A stretch of DNA of 64,000 nucleotides. Source: Montifringilla adamsi (lineage: Eukaryota; Chordata; Aves; Passeriformes; Passeridae). Positions within the stretch are counted from its first letter, which is position 1. Each line of letters begins with the position of its first letter. Below the pieces are notes generated by a model. It was not told the DNA's origin and ran no database searches. It was given only the letters and a program-made list of their open reading frames with translations. Where the stretch lies: contig JAGGNK010008670.1 of the NCBI GenBank assembly GCA_017590115.1, forward strand, positions 434,001-498,000. The letters run 5' to 3'. The position numbers were made by a program, and so were the translations under genes. This document shows positions 10,939 to 20,490 of the stretch, in pieces.

Positions 10939-13900
10939 ATGGGATCCAGGCTGCTCTGCCTGTGCCTCCTCACAGCCCTCCTCGGCTACTACATCTACAG
11001 CCCGCTGCCCGAGGAGCTGGCCCAGCCCGGCACAGTGATGCTCGTCTCGGCTGCCTTGAGGGCCCTGGGGCACCTGGTGAGGCGCTGGGAGGGCAGGGCA
11101 GGGGGGTTCTCGGGGCTCAGGGACACGGGAGGGCGTGTGTGTGTGTCCCTCGGGTACGGTGTTACACGGACCGAGGGGCAGGAGCTGTGGAAATGAAGCA
11201 CTGGACTGACTGTGACTGTGATATACAGAGATGCAGGAAAGATTCGATCTTGCAGCCTTGAGGAAGGGCCCTTCAGAGTAACCAGTGAGATGTGGGATGT
11301 GACTGTGGGTCGACAAGCACAGACTGGCTTCTCGTGCTTTGCAGTGCTGTGCCCTGCTGCTTGAATCATTCCTGGCTCCCTGTGCCCAGCTCCCCTGGCT
11401 CCCAGCGCTGGCTGTCCCGGAGGGAAGGCTCGAGTGGGTCTCACATTCTATTGATTTTTGTGGTTTCCTGGAAATCCACCGACAAAATAGGCCTGAAAAC
11501 AAAACAACATCTATGTGTGAGACAGCCCTTGCTGGCAGGGGGTAGGTACCTCTTTAGGGCTGCAGGAGGAGGGAGGATGAGGAGTTTTTGGTGTGTGTCA
11601 GGGACCCTTGTTTTGATTTTGAGGGTTGAGGTGGTGGAAGATGAGTGGTGAGAAAGAAAGAAACCGTGGTCAGCAGTGTTGGTGTGCTGCCCTGCTGCTT
11701 CCCCTCCTAAATCCCCTGCTGGCAGGAGCCTGCAAGGAGGGCGGGCACAGGCAGCTCATTGCCCAGGCACGCCGCTGCCTGCTCGGTCACACTGTCCCCT
11801 CAGCAGGACCCTGCTGGCCCGGGAGGGTGGTGCACTGACACCCAGATTTGGGCCCTGCTCAGGAGCCGCCCTGTCGGGCTGATGGGGAGCATCCCCCGAG
11901 GGTGCCTCATCCCAGCTGCTGCCCCTCTGGAAACCCGACCTGCTGGAAGCCTGTGGGCACTGCCCCTGCCCCTGCCCGGGCACAGCCAGGCTCCCTTCCC
12001 CCTCCCCAGGTTTTGGAGGGTCTGTCCTTGCTGTAGGGACTGGGGAAAATGCTTTCCAAAGCACAGGGATCCCAGCCCCCAAAGTACAGGCTGGCTGTCC
12101 TGTTACTGCATAACGCCCAATAATCTCACACTGGGACAATGAGGGATTTTCAGATGAGGGCACCATTTCCTTTCATTGATAATGGCTGGAAACCGCAGGC
12201 AGCAGCCCAGTGGTTTTCCACAATGTAAATTGTCCACTTGTGGAAAACAGCTCTGAGAGCACTGGAAACCCTCAGTGCTGGGGCTCAGGGAATCTCTCCC
12301 ACAGCGGGGCTTTCACAAGCTCCTTGGAGTCACAGCAGGACTCACTTTGACTGAGATATTTGTTTTTTCAAGATGTTAATCCTTGGGGGAATAGCAACAA
12401 CTGAGACATGTTTGCGTAAACTGTGTCAATGTGGTGGCTAAACAGCAATTCTGGCACGAGTATGTGTGTTTGTTTGTTTTCGTGGAGCTGATGGCAAGGA
12501 CCTGTGCTTGCCTTTGCCGTGTGCCAGGGCCTGCCCACTCATCTCCATCCCAATTCCAGCACACTGGGATTGGCAGGGCTCCTCCTGGCACCACCCGCTC
12601 CAAGCCTTCAGAGAGAGGTGACTCAAAAATGTGGTGACAATCCCTGTCAGAGACTGCCAGCAAGGCTGAGCTGTGTGCTACTCTAGCTCCTGAAAAATAA
12701 GGTTATATCATGGAATCCCAGAATCCCAGACTGGTTTGGGCTGGGAAAGATCTTAAATTTCATCTCATTCCACCCTCCTGCCAAGGACAGGGACACTTTC
12801 CACTAGACCAGGTTGCTCAAAACCTGATTATATGTAGATGATGATTAAACAGTTGATTTAAATAAAATTTGAAGGGAAAAAATACACCAAGCAGGGTCAG
12901 ACTGTATGACTTCTACTATCAGTCTGAAGGCCAGAGGGTACACCTGTCAGCAGATGCTCAGTCAGTGTGGGGGGGGGTTTCACATTCTTCCTGGGGACAA
13001 TGAATTTTCTCTGGGAAGCCAAACTCCAAACCAGGCTTGGCTATTTTCTTTCCTTTAAAACCCAAACCTGCTCTGAATTTCATCTGTTTTCATCTTCAGA
13101 TAACATGTAAGAGCTTGGCTTCATTTTTTATTGTTTCAGTTGTGGTGAGGCTGGGGTGGGAAGAGGATCACGCCCCATTGCGGGGGGTGCTGGTGGGGGA
13201 GCCGGGGTGCCAGCAGCACTGCAGGAGCCGTGGGTGGCTCTGGGTGCCTCTCTGCAGTGTGGTCCCCGGGCTGTCCCCATGCCAGGCTGGTGCCACCAGC
13301 AGTGCAGGAGCTGTGGGTGGCTCTGGGTGCCTCTCTGCAGCGTGGTCCCCGGGCTGTCCCCACACCAGGCTGGTGCCACCAGCAGTGCAGGAGCTGTGGG
13401 TGGCTCTCTGTGTCTCTCTGTGGCACAATGCCCGTGCTGATGCTGGTGGGTCACTGAGCTGGACACTGGCTGTGGAGGTGACCACATGAACACCGAGTCT
13501 GAGTGTGGGCAGTAAGCAGCAGCCCTGGCTGGGCTCTGGCCTTGCTGGGCAGCTGGTGGCAGTGTGAGCGCGTGCCACGCCTGCTCCTGGCAGTGCCAAG
13601 CCCAGGTGGAGGCACTCTGCTCTGGCCTGCTGGTGTGACTTCCAGAGCAACTTCACACGCTTACAGAGCATCAAACGGCTCCAGGGGAATTCAATCTGGG
13701 AGTAAACAGGTGCACTGGAAACAGTTTCCTGTCTTGTGCCGCAGTCGGAGGCGGCAGAGCTGCTGGGGCTGATGCACTACATGGAGGGCTTGAGGCTGAT
13801 CACGGCTGTCGAGCTCGTCGCTGCCACGTCCGACGAAAACGTCACTGTGACAGACACGGAGTTCAGCGGCGTTCCCGTCCGCCTGTACGTGCCCCGGAGG

Positions 13901-16462
13901 GCGCCTGGCGGGCTCCGGAGGGCCATGGTCTACTTCCACGGCGGCGGGTGGTGCCTGGGCGACGCAGGTGAGCTCTGCGGCATCGCTGCCCTGCGTCTGC
14001 GCCAAGGACCGCAGCGGCCCTGGCCAGCGCTGCCTCTTCTTCTGCGGGAGCTGCCGCAGGGAGGGGCAGGGGATGGGGTCTCACCAGCTGAAAGCAGGGG
14101 GAGGTTTGGGAAAGTCAGCTGGGAGTGCTGCCAAGAGGAACAGGCAGGTGTGGATGTGTGTGTCCGTTCTCACACGCACTGGGCTCTCCTTCCAGGCATG
14201 CACAGCTACGATTTCATGTCACGGCGGACTTCAAACGAGCTAAATGCTGTCGTGGTGTCAGTCAAGTAAGAGATATTCTCCTTCCAGATGGGATGAGGGT
14301 TTGGAGTAAATTAATCTGGTTCAATTAATCTGATTTTCCAATGTTTCTGTATTTGGTCACGTGCTTTCCTGCTGACTTGTACACATTTGTGAGCAGAGGC
14401 TGCCAGGGTGACAGTGGAGAATTGTGGTTGGCGGCTATTTTGGCTTTATGGAGATGGGTGGGTAATAAAGTGGATGCTCTGGGACAGGCAGTTCCCACTC
14501 CTCTGGGCACGGAAATAAACATCCCCCAGCAGGGAGATGCGAGCCAGCCCTTCTCTTCTTTAACAGCAGGTACTAACACACTTCTCTTGGCTCCACCAGC
14601 TACAGGCTGGCCCCTCCGCACCGTTTCCCTGCCCAGTTTGAAGATGTGTACTCGGTGACCAAGTTCTTCCTCCAGAGCAAGGTCCTGTCCCAGTACGGGG
14701 TGGACCCTGCGCGGGTCTGCGTGGCCGGGGACAGCGCCGGGGGCAACCTGGCTGCGGCCGTGGCACAACAGGTGCGGTACAAACGCCTTGTTTGCAGCTC
14801 AGAGTCAGTGTTTGTGCAGTTTCACGACCACTAAGAAAAGCTGAGCTCGCAGCACACGCTGCTCTGGTGGCCTGTCAGGATGGCACAGCCTGTGGGATCG
14901 TCACAGGGCTCTGGGGCAAGCGGCTGTGCCTGAGCCACTCAATGGCATCGCAGGAGATTTAGTGCCACCCAGAAGCTGTCCCCTAAAAAAGGCTCTCAGC
15001 CCTCTAGTTGAGGCTTACAGCACTCCAACCTTAAGCTCGTGTTGACTGGTTTAGATGTGATGTTTGAAAAGGGAATTTTAACTGCATGACTCATAAAGAT
15101 GCAAATAGCAGGGAAAACAAGCAAACAAAAAAACCCTCACCTAATGTTGCAGTGTCTGATCATACAGTTTGGTGCCTTTTGCACTTCATCTTCAGCTTTA
15201 TTAAATAAAGTCAGCACAATGTTGTTGCTCTCTTGAGAAGCTGTTTGGGCTGTCATGAAACCCTGGGAATGGTGGTGAGTTTGCTGTGGATGCTGAAGGC
15301 AGAAAATGAGGGAGAAAATGGAAAATTTATTAGTGAAGAGGGGAAAAGGTTGACATATAAGAAATGTCAATGTTAAGTTCATCACATTTTATTTGTTACA
15401 TCTCTAAAACACACAGGATTGCAATTGCTTGAGTTGTAACATCTCAGGGTTAAAAACCAAAGTGATGAACATGCTCTAAATTGTGTGAAATGATAAGGAG
15501 ACCCAGAAAACTGAAAGCTTCGTGATGTAAGAATAGAAATTTTCAGTAGCTATAGAAAATCCTCTGTCAATACTTCAGAAAGCATCAAAATTTCAGAAAG
15601 AGTATTTCCCAAAAATCATTATCCTTCAATATAAGAAATAAAATTAAATTCTCTTTGATGTTTGAGAATTTTTATTACAGTGTGCTGTTTTAGATAACCT
15701 GCCTACAGATTCAGAATTTCTTTATCTTGGTTTTATTGCTAACCTTATTTTGCTCATGTTGCAAAGTGCACGTCCCAGTTCTTTACCTCAGATGATCTGT
15801 CAGTGAGGGAGAATCGACACCTTTACTGATTCTTTGCAGTGGTTTTTCTACAGCTGTCGGAGGACCCTGAAGTGAAAACGAAGCTCAAAGCTCAAGTTCT
15901 GATCTACCCAGCTCTGCAGGCGCTGGACCTGGACCTGCCGTCCTACCGAGACAACGCGCACAAGCCGCTGCTGCCCAGGTCGCTGATGGTCAGGTTCTGG
16001 AGCGAGTATTTCACCTCGGACCCTGCTCTCAGGGAGGCCATGGCCTCCAACAGCCACGTGCCGGCCGAGGCCGGCCACCTGCTGCAGTTTGTGAACTGGA
16101 GCCGCTGGCTGCCCGCCGAGATGAGGAAGGCCCACGCGTACGCGGGCCCCGTCGCGGGCGGCGCGGAGCTGGCCCGCAGCTACCCCGGGTTCCTGGACCC
16201 GCGCGCGGCCCCGCTGCTGGCCGGCGAGGCCCGGCTGCGCGGCCTGCCCCGGGCCTACATCCTGACCTGCGAGCACGACGTGCTGCGGGACGACGGCGCC
16301 ATGTACGCGGGCCGGCTGCGCGCCGCCGGCGTGCCCGTCACCCACCACCATGCCGCCGACGCCTTCCACGGCGCCATGACCTTCCTGACGTGGCCACTGG
16401 AGCTGGCTGTGGGCCACCGGCTCTTCAGCGCCTGCTTGGGCTGGCTGAGGGAGAACCTGTGA
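10939..16462 (+). CDS. AADAC: Arylacetamide deacetylase, five exons, complete
   Basis: Exons are 10939-11076, 13745-13967, 14196-14265, 14600-14771 and 15854-16462, all with GT-AG borders. The frame is maintained, giving 403 residues (human AADAC has 399). AADAC is a microsomal serine esterase/lipase of the hormone-sensitive-lipase-like alpha/beta-hydrolase family. It hydrolyses acylglycerols and arylacetamide or ester drugs in the ER lumen. Visible features: an N-terminal signal anchor (residues about 4-20, [14 protein letters not shown]); the oxyanion-hole motif HGGGW at 111-115; the nucleophile elbow GDSAGG with Ser189; Asp343 in HDVLRDDG; and His373 in DAFHGA. Ser189, Asp343 and His373 fall at the same numbers as the human triad. 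N-glycosylation sequons lie at N78 (NVT) and N282 (NWS). The ATG at 10939 is chosen because it directly precedes the signal anchor. The final exon is unusually GC- and CpG-rich. Paralogues such as AADACL2 share this fold. The human-like numbering and the position next to SUCNR1 favour AADAC. Confidence 0.95.
12709..12825 (-). mobile_element. CR1-type LINE fragment in AADAC intron 1
   Basis: ATGGAATCCCAGAATCCCAG, then 'CTGGTTTGGGCTGGGAAAGA', then 'CATTCCACCCTCCTGCCAAG' and 'GACACTTTCCACTAGACCAG' follow each other. This is the reverse complement of an avian CR1 3' region, so the insert opposes the gene. Confidence 0.9.
13205..13440 (+). repeat. 83-bp tandem repeat, about 2.8 copies, in AADAC intron 1
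   Basis: The landmark TGGGTGGCTCT recurs at 13231, 13314 and 13397, giving a period of 83 bp. Units share GCAGTGCAGGAGC, CTCTCTGCAG and GTCCCCGGGCTGTCCCCA. The last unit is incomplete. Several frames stay open across it, but they are repeat by-products. Confidence 0.9.
14772..15853 (+). other. AADAC: AADAC intron 4
   Basis: This 1,082-bp phase-0 intron has a GTGCGG donor and ends at the TTTTTCTACAG acceptor before 15854. The right two-thirds are AT-rich with no recognisable repeat or exon. A second AG at 15838-15839 (TTCTTTGCAG) lies 14 bp upstream of the acceptor that keeps the frame. Confidence 0.85.
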
Positions 16463-17700
16463 GCGGAAAATCAGCCCCTGCCGCGTGCCAGGTGTGACTG
16501 GAGCTGTGCTGGATTTCGGCCGTGATTGCCGTCCCCTTGCAATTCCCGCGGTGTTGGGGCTGGAGCGTTTCCCATCTTGTCTGGCAGGAAATCAGTCTGA
16601 TCCTACCCCACGCGTTCCTCCAGTGCTACCGTCTGAACCTGAAACCCCCAGACTGCCAGGACTGCCCTGGCCTTCCTCTCTGGCCCTGCAGCCCCTGGGA
16701 TTCGGTGTCTTGTCTCTGTCGCTGCTTCTTTCTTCCTGCCACATCTTCAGCCGGGGCTGTGTGCCGAAGGGCCGGGTCGCTTTGGGCACACGGGATGTGC
16801 TCGTGGCTGCTTTCCTCCTGCCCCTTGGTCTCCGTGGGATGTGGCAGCAGGGCCCCACGGCTGCCAGGGCTGCTGGGGTGAAGGGAAGCACCGGGAGGCT
16901 GCAGGAGGCTCGGGGCAGCTGCAGGGACCTGCCCATCGCAGGCTGGGCTGGGGCTGTTGTTCCTGCCCTGCCCAGCTTCAGGGAAGCATTTGGAAACCCA
17001 GTGGGATGGCTGAAAAATTGTGCAAGTGTTTTGGCCTTTGCTTGTTTGTTTGTTTTGGGGGTTTTGTTTATTTGGGTTTTTTTGTTGTGTTTTTTCTTTT
17101 TTTGTTTTGTTTTGGTTTTGGTTTTGGTTTTTTAAGCACATATTCTTTCTTTAATCCTTGCACTAGCAGGAAATAGTGAATCAAAACAGCACTGGATATT
17201 CACTGGAAAAAGGAAGCTGTGAAGATCCCAGCCTTACAATAACACTGCTGCATGGTCTGTGCTCTACTTATCTGTTAATTCATGTACTAGGTGTTCTAAT
17301 TGTCCTTGAAAATTTTTATCAGATTTCACATATGATTTCTTAAAAGTAAAATTAGCTTAGTAGCTTTATAGGCTTGGAAAAGAAACATAATTCAGCTGGC
17401 TGTGTGGAACAAATAACCTCTGCGTAAATGTTTTGTGTGTTAAATATAAACCCTAGAACTTTTGACTGAAGCATGAATACAGGGGTTGGCTGTTGGTTTA
17501 AGTAAATCAACCACTGGGCAGGTACTTCACGTATCCTGCTTTTCTTTTGCATAAAAGGTACTGAATCTTCAATAATTCTGGGTTATTTTCCCTGAGTGTG
17601 TGCGGCCTGTTCAGATGGAATGTGCACGGGATGATTGCTGTTTTCCACCCTTGTTCAGTTGAATACAAACATTAAACTCGTTTTTGATTCCAGTGCAGTG
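16463..17700 (+). other. AADAC: Probable AADAC 3' UTR
   Basis: The stretch follows the TGA at 16460-16462. The first plausible polyadenylation signal I see is ATTAAA at 17671-17676, with a GT-rich stretch (CAGTGTGTGTTGTC) about 25 bp later. Inside it, 17030-17140 is an almost pure G/T tract of TTTG and TTTTGG repeats. The end point is inferred, not seen. Confidence 0.45.
17030..17140 (+). repeat. T-rich TTTG/TTTTGG low-complexity tract
   Basis: This is a run of degenerate TTTG, TTTTTG and TTTTGG units ending in GGTTTTGGTTTTGGTTTTTT. It probably lies in the AADAC 3' UTR. If transcribed it would be a long U/G-rich element. Confidence 0.85.
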
Positions 17701-20010
17701 TGTGTTGTCACTCGGGTGTCCCATCCATGGGGAAGCAGTGGCAGCTGTGGCTGCTGCAGCCAGCCCCAGTTCCAGCCCTGCTCTCAGCCTGCTGTGCGTG
17801 GGTGCTGCTGGCCTGGGGCTGTCCAGGAGGGCAGCAGCAGTGGTGGGGTAGGTCTGTCTTGCACCTTTGCACACCCTGTGGATGCACACCTGTGCTCGTG
17901 TGCTCAGTGCCAGGATTTGGGAGTTATTCCTCGGGTCTCCCTGCAGCACTGCCAGCACAGCCCAGCGCTCACCAGACTGGGCTCCTGCCTGCTGGCAGAG
18001 GCAGCTCCACTGCAGTTTTATTCCTCCCACATTTGGAATTAATTAACAGCCTCTTAGTGTTCCTGAGGGAGCTGGGCTTTGGGGTTTTGCTCAGTAACAC
18101 CTTTGGTCTGATTTTCTGTACAGTTTTTGGGTCACATCCACAAGAATGCTGCCTGGGATGGGCATTCCTGGGTTGTAAATGCTGATGGAATGAGCCCAGC
18201 TGGGGTTTCCAGGAAGATAACCTTGCTTAAGAGACTGCTCAGGGAGGATGGCTGTGGTTTTGATTTGGAGGGGACGTGCCCACATCACACCCCTCAGCAG
18301 GTTGCCCTGCTGTGAGCCAGAGTGGCTTTGGTTGTTCTCCTGCCCCGCAGCACTGGGGTGTTGCTGACACAGCAGCCCTGCGCTGAAGCCTTGCTCTCAG
18401 GTGGCTTTGTCTCCCTTCAGGGAGGGCAGCTGGAGCAAGCCTGGGCCATCCTCCCTGTCCACACACTGCCACCAAGGCTGTGCTTCCTCCATCGTGGCTC
18501 AGGCATCAGCTGCCTGTCAGGCAGAAGAAAAATTTATGTTCTGAGAAACAATGCCAGACAAAAGTTACCAACCTTCCCTTGTGTGTTTTTATAGGATGCT
18601 CTTGGAACCAGGAGTAAATGGCTTTTAAGCACCAGCGCCTAAATATGGACTCATGATTGATTGTGCTGTATGTTTTTGTTTAGGTTCCTGAAATAGACTT
18701 TTGGGATTGGAAGTGCCTGGTGAGGCACAGAATGAGACAGTGAAAGCTGCACTATTGATGTTGCTGGCGGGAGAGGCTGGAGCTGCCGTAAGCAACCTGT
18801 TTATCCACACCAGAAAACAAGACAGAGCAGCACAAGGAAAGGCTTTGGTACATCTCCAAAAGCCTTCCCTTGAAGGGAGGATGGGGTCTGGAGGTTGACA
18901 GTCAAGGACAAAGCTCAGCCTCGCCATGGGGGGCTCACAGCCCCGTTTGGAGCCAGCTCTGGGTGCAGAGATCAAACCCTCCAAGGATGCCCAAGCTCAG
19001 GGAGGCTGCTCAGACTCTCCTACCACAGGGTGCAGTGGGAGCTGCTTGAAGAGAGTGGAGTTCATGCTCACAGGTGAGCCAAGGAGGAAATGAAGCATCC
19101 TTAAAGTATCCCCACCAATCCAGGCTTCCCCATCACTCTTTTCTTAAGAATCCTTGACTTTTTGTTGAAGTACTACACTGGCTAAAAAACCAAAAGAATC
19201 CCCAACAAACCAGCACCAAAGCCCCAAACCCCAGCACCTGACAGTACTCTTGGCTTTCTGGTACTTTGGCCGTGCTGGTTGATTGCTCCTGGTGTGCTCA
19301 GCCGGGCCCTTGTTCCACAGAAGGGCTCGGGGAGGTCCCCAGTGCTCGCCCCAGAGCTCTCGGGCTCCTTCTGGTTCCTCACACCAGCCTGGGCTGGAGC
19401 CCCAGAGGCCAGCAGCATTCCAGCCTGCTGTGCCAGGAGCTGTGGGCATGGCCGTGGCAGCAGGCACCAAATGCTCCAGCAAGCACAGAGCCCACTGCTG
19501 GGACCCAGCTCAGGTGTTTCTTGTGGGCAGGGCTGCTGAAAGGCAATGGAATTACCAGTGCCAGCATGTGTGACTGGGACAGCCTTAAAATAACCAAAGG
19601 TAAGAAAACTGCTTAGAAGTACAACCAACTGAAGCAATGGTCACAGAGCTGTAAAGCAGGGACCAATCTAAACCTACTGAAATGGCATTAAGGAGGATTT
19701 CTTGCTCCCTCACCAGTTTTCTGAGGAGTTACTGCAGCAGGAAGGAAGAAATGCTCCATTTCTTCAGCCCTATTTTATCCTTCAGTGCAACAGCAGTTGC
19801 CTGAATGAACAAGATATTTAAAAGCTGGTAAATGAGAAGCCAGTGTCAGTTATTAGCCATGGGGGAAATTTTAAATCAGCTTCTGCAATGCCTAAATATG
19901 AGTTGATTTATTTGCCTTGTCCACAGAGAAAAGCTACAATAGCTTTTTATATATATTAATAGCGTTAATATTTGCTAACTCTGAAGTACATCACAATAAA
20001 GGAGGGGGAT
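17700..20010. other. AADAC-SUCNR1 spacer, no gene recognised
   Basis: About 2.3 kb with no exon, RNA gene or repeat that I can name. Open frames at 19182-19637 and 19266-19616 overlap on opposite strands, lack family motifs and lack splice context. Confidence 0.5.
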
Positions 20011-20017
20011 GGAAGGT

Positions 20018-20122
20018 AGAGAAGCTGTGGCTGCCCCATAGCTGAGGATGCTCAAGGCCAGGCTGGATGGGGCTGGAAGCAGCCTGGTCTAGTGCCGGTG
20101 TCCCTGCCCATGGCACAGCGGG
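20018..20122 (+). mobile_element. CR1-type LINE fragment upstream of SUCNR1
   Basis: The sequence contains GGCTGCCCCATAGCTGAGG, 'CTCAAGGCCAGGCTGGATGG', 'AGCAGCCTGGTCTAGTGCC' and 'GTCCCTGCCCATGGCA' in that order. This is the sense orientation of the CR1 3' region. It ends about 300 bp before the proposed SUCNR1 exon 1. Confidence 0.9.
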
Positions 20123-20223
20123 TGGAATCAGTCCCTGCGGGGCTTGGTCACTCTGCATTAGCAGCATTATCATGTTTTTATCTTTGCCAATAGTTGATGC
20201 AGCAACGCTGAGCAAAGCAGCGA

Positions 20224-20268
20224 GCTGTGCAGGGTGGGTGCTGCTCTGTGCAGGGTGGGTGCTGCTCT
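20224..20268 (+). repeat. 22-bp direct repeat, two copies, near SUCNR1 exon 1
   Basis: The unit CTGTGCAGGGTGGGTGCTG occurs twice in tandem. It lies about 220 bp upstream of the SUCNR1 start codon in a GC-rich patch (20220-20490) that probably includes the promoter. Confidence 0.75.
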
Positions 20269-20490
20269 TCCCCCGGGCTGTGCCAGGGCACGGGGCCGGG
20301 CACGGGGTGCCCTCTCTCCTCCGTGCGGCCCGGCTGGTTCCCCGGGTTCCTGGGAAGGGGAAGTGCTGCCCGCACCTCGGCAGCTCAGCCAAACAGGTTC
20401 CGCCTTCACCGGGCTCGTTAATGATTGAATCCTGGCCAAGGCAGCGCAGAGCTGTGCCGGACCCGAGCGAGGCAGCACCCGGCCCTGGCC

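Larger units (their letters stand above)
11077..13744 (+). other. AADAC: AADAC intron 1
   Basis: This 2.67-kb phase-0 intron runs from a GTGAGG donor to a GTGCCGCAG acceptor. It holds a minus-strand CR1 fragment at 12709-12825 and an 83-bp tandem repeat at about 13205-13440. I see nothing else in it. The other AADAC introns are short: 228, 334 and 1082 bp. Confidence 0.85.
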
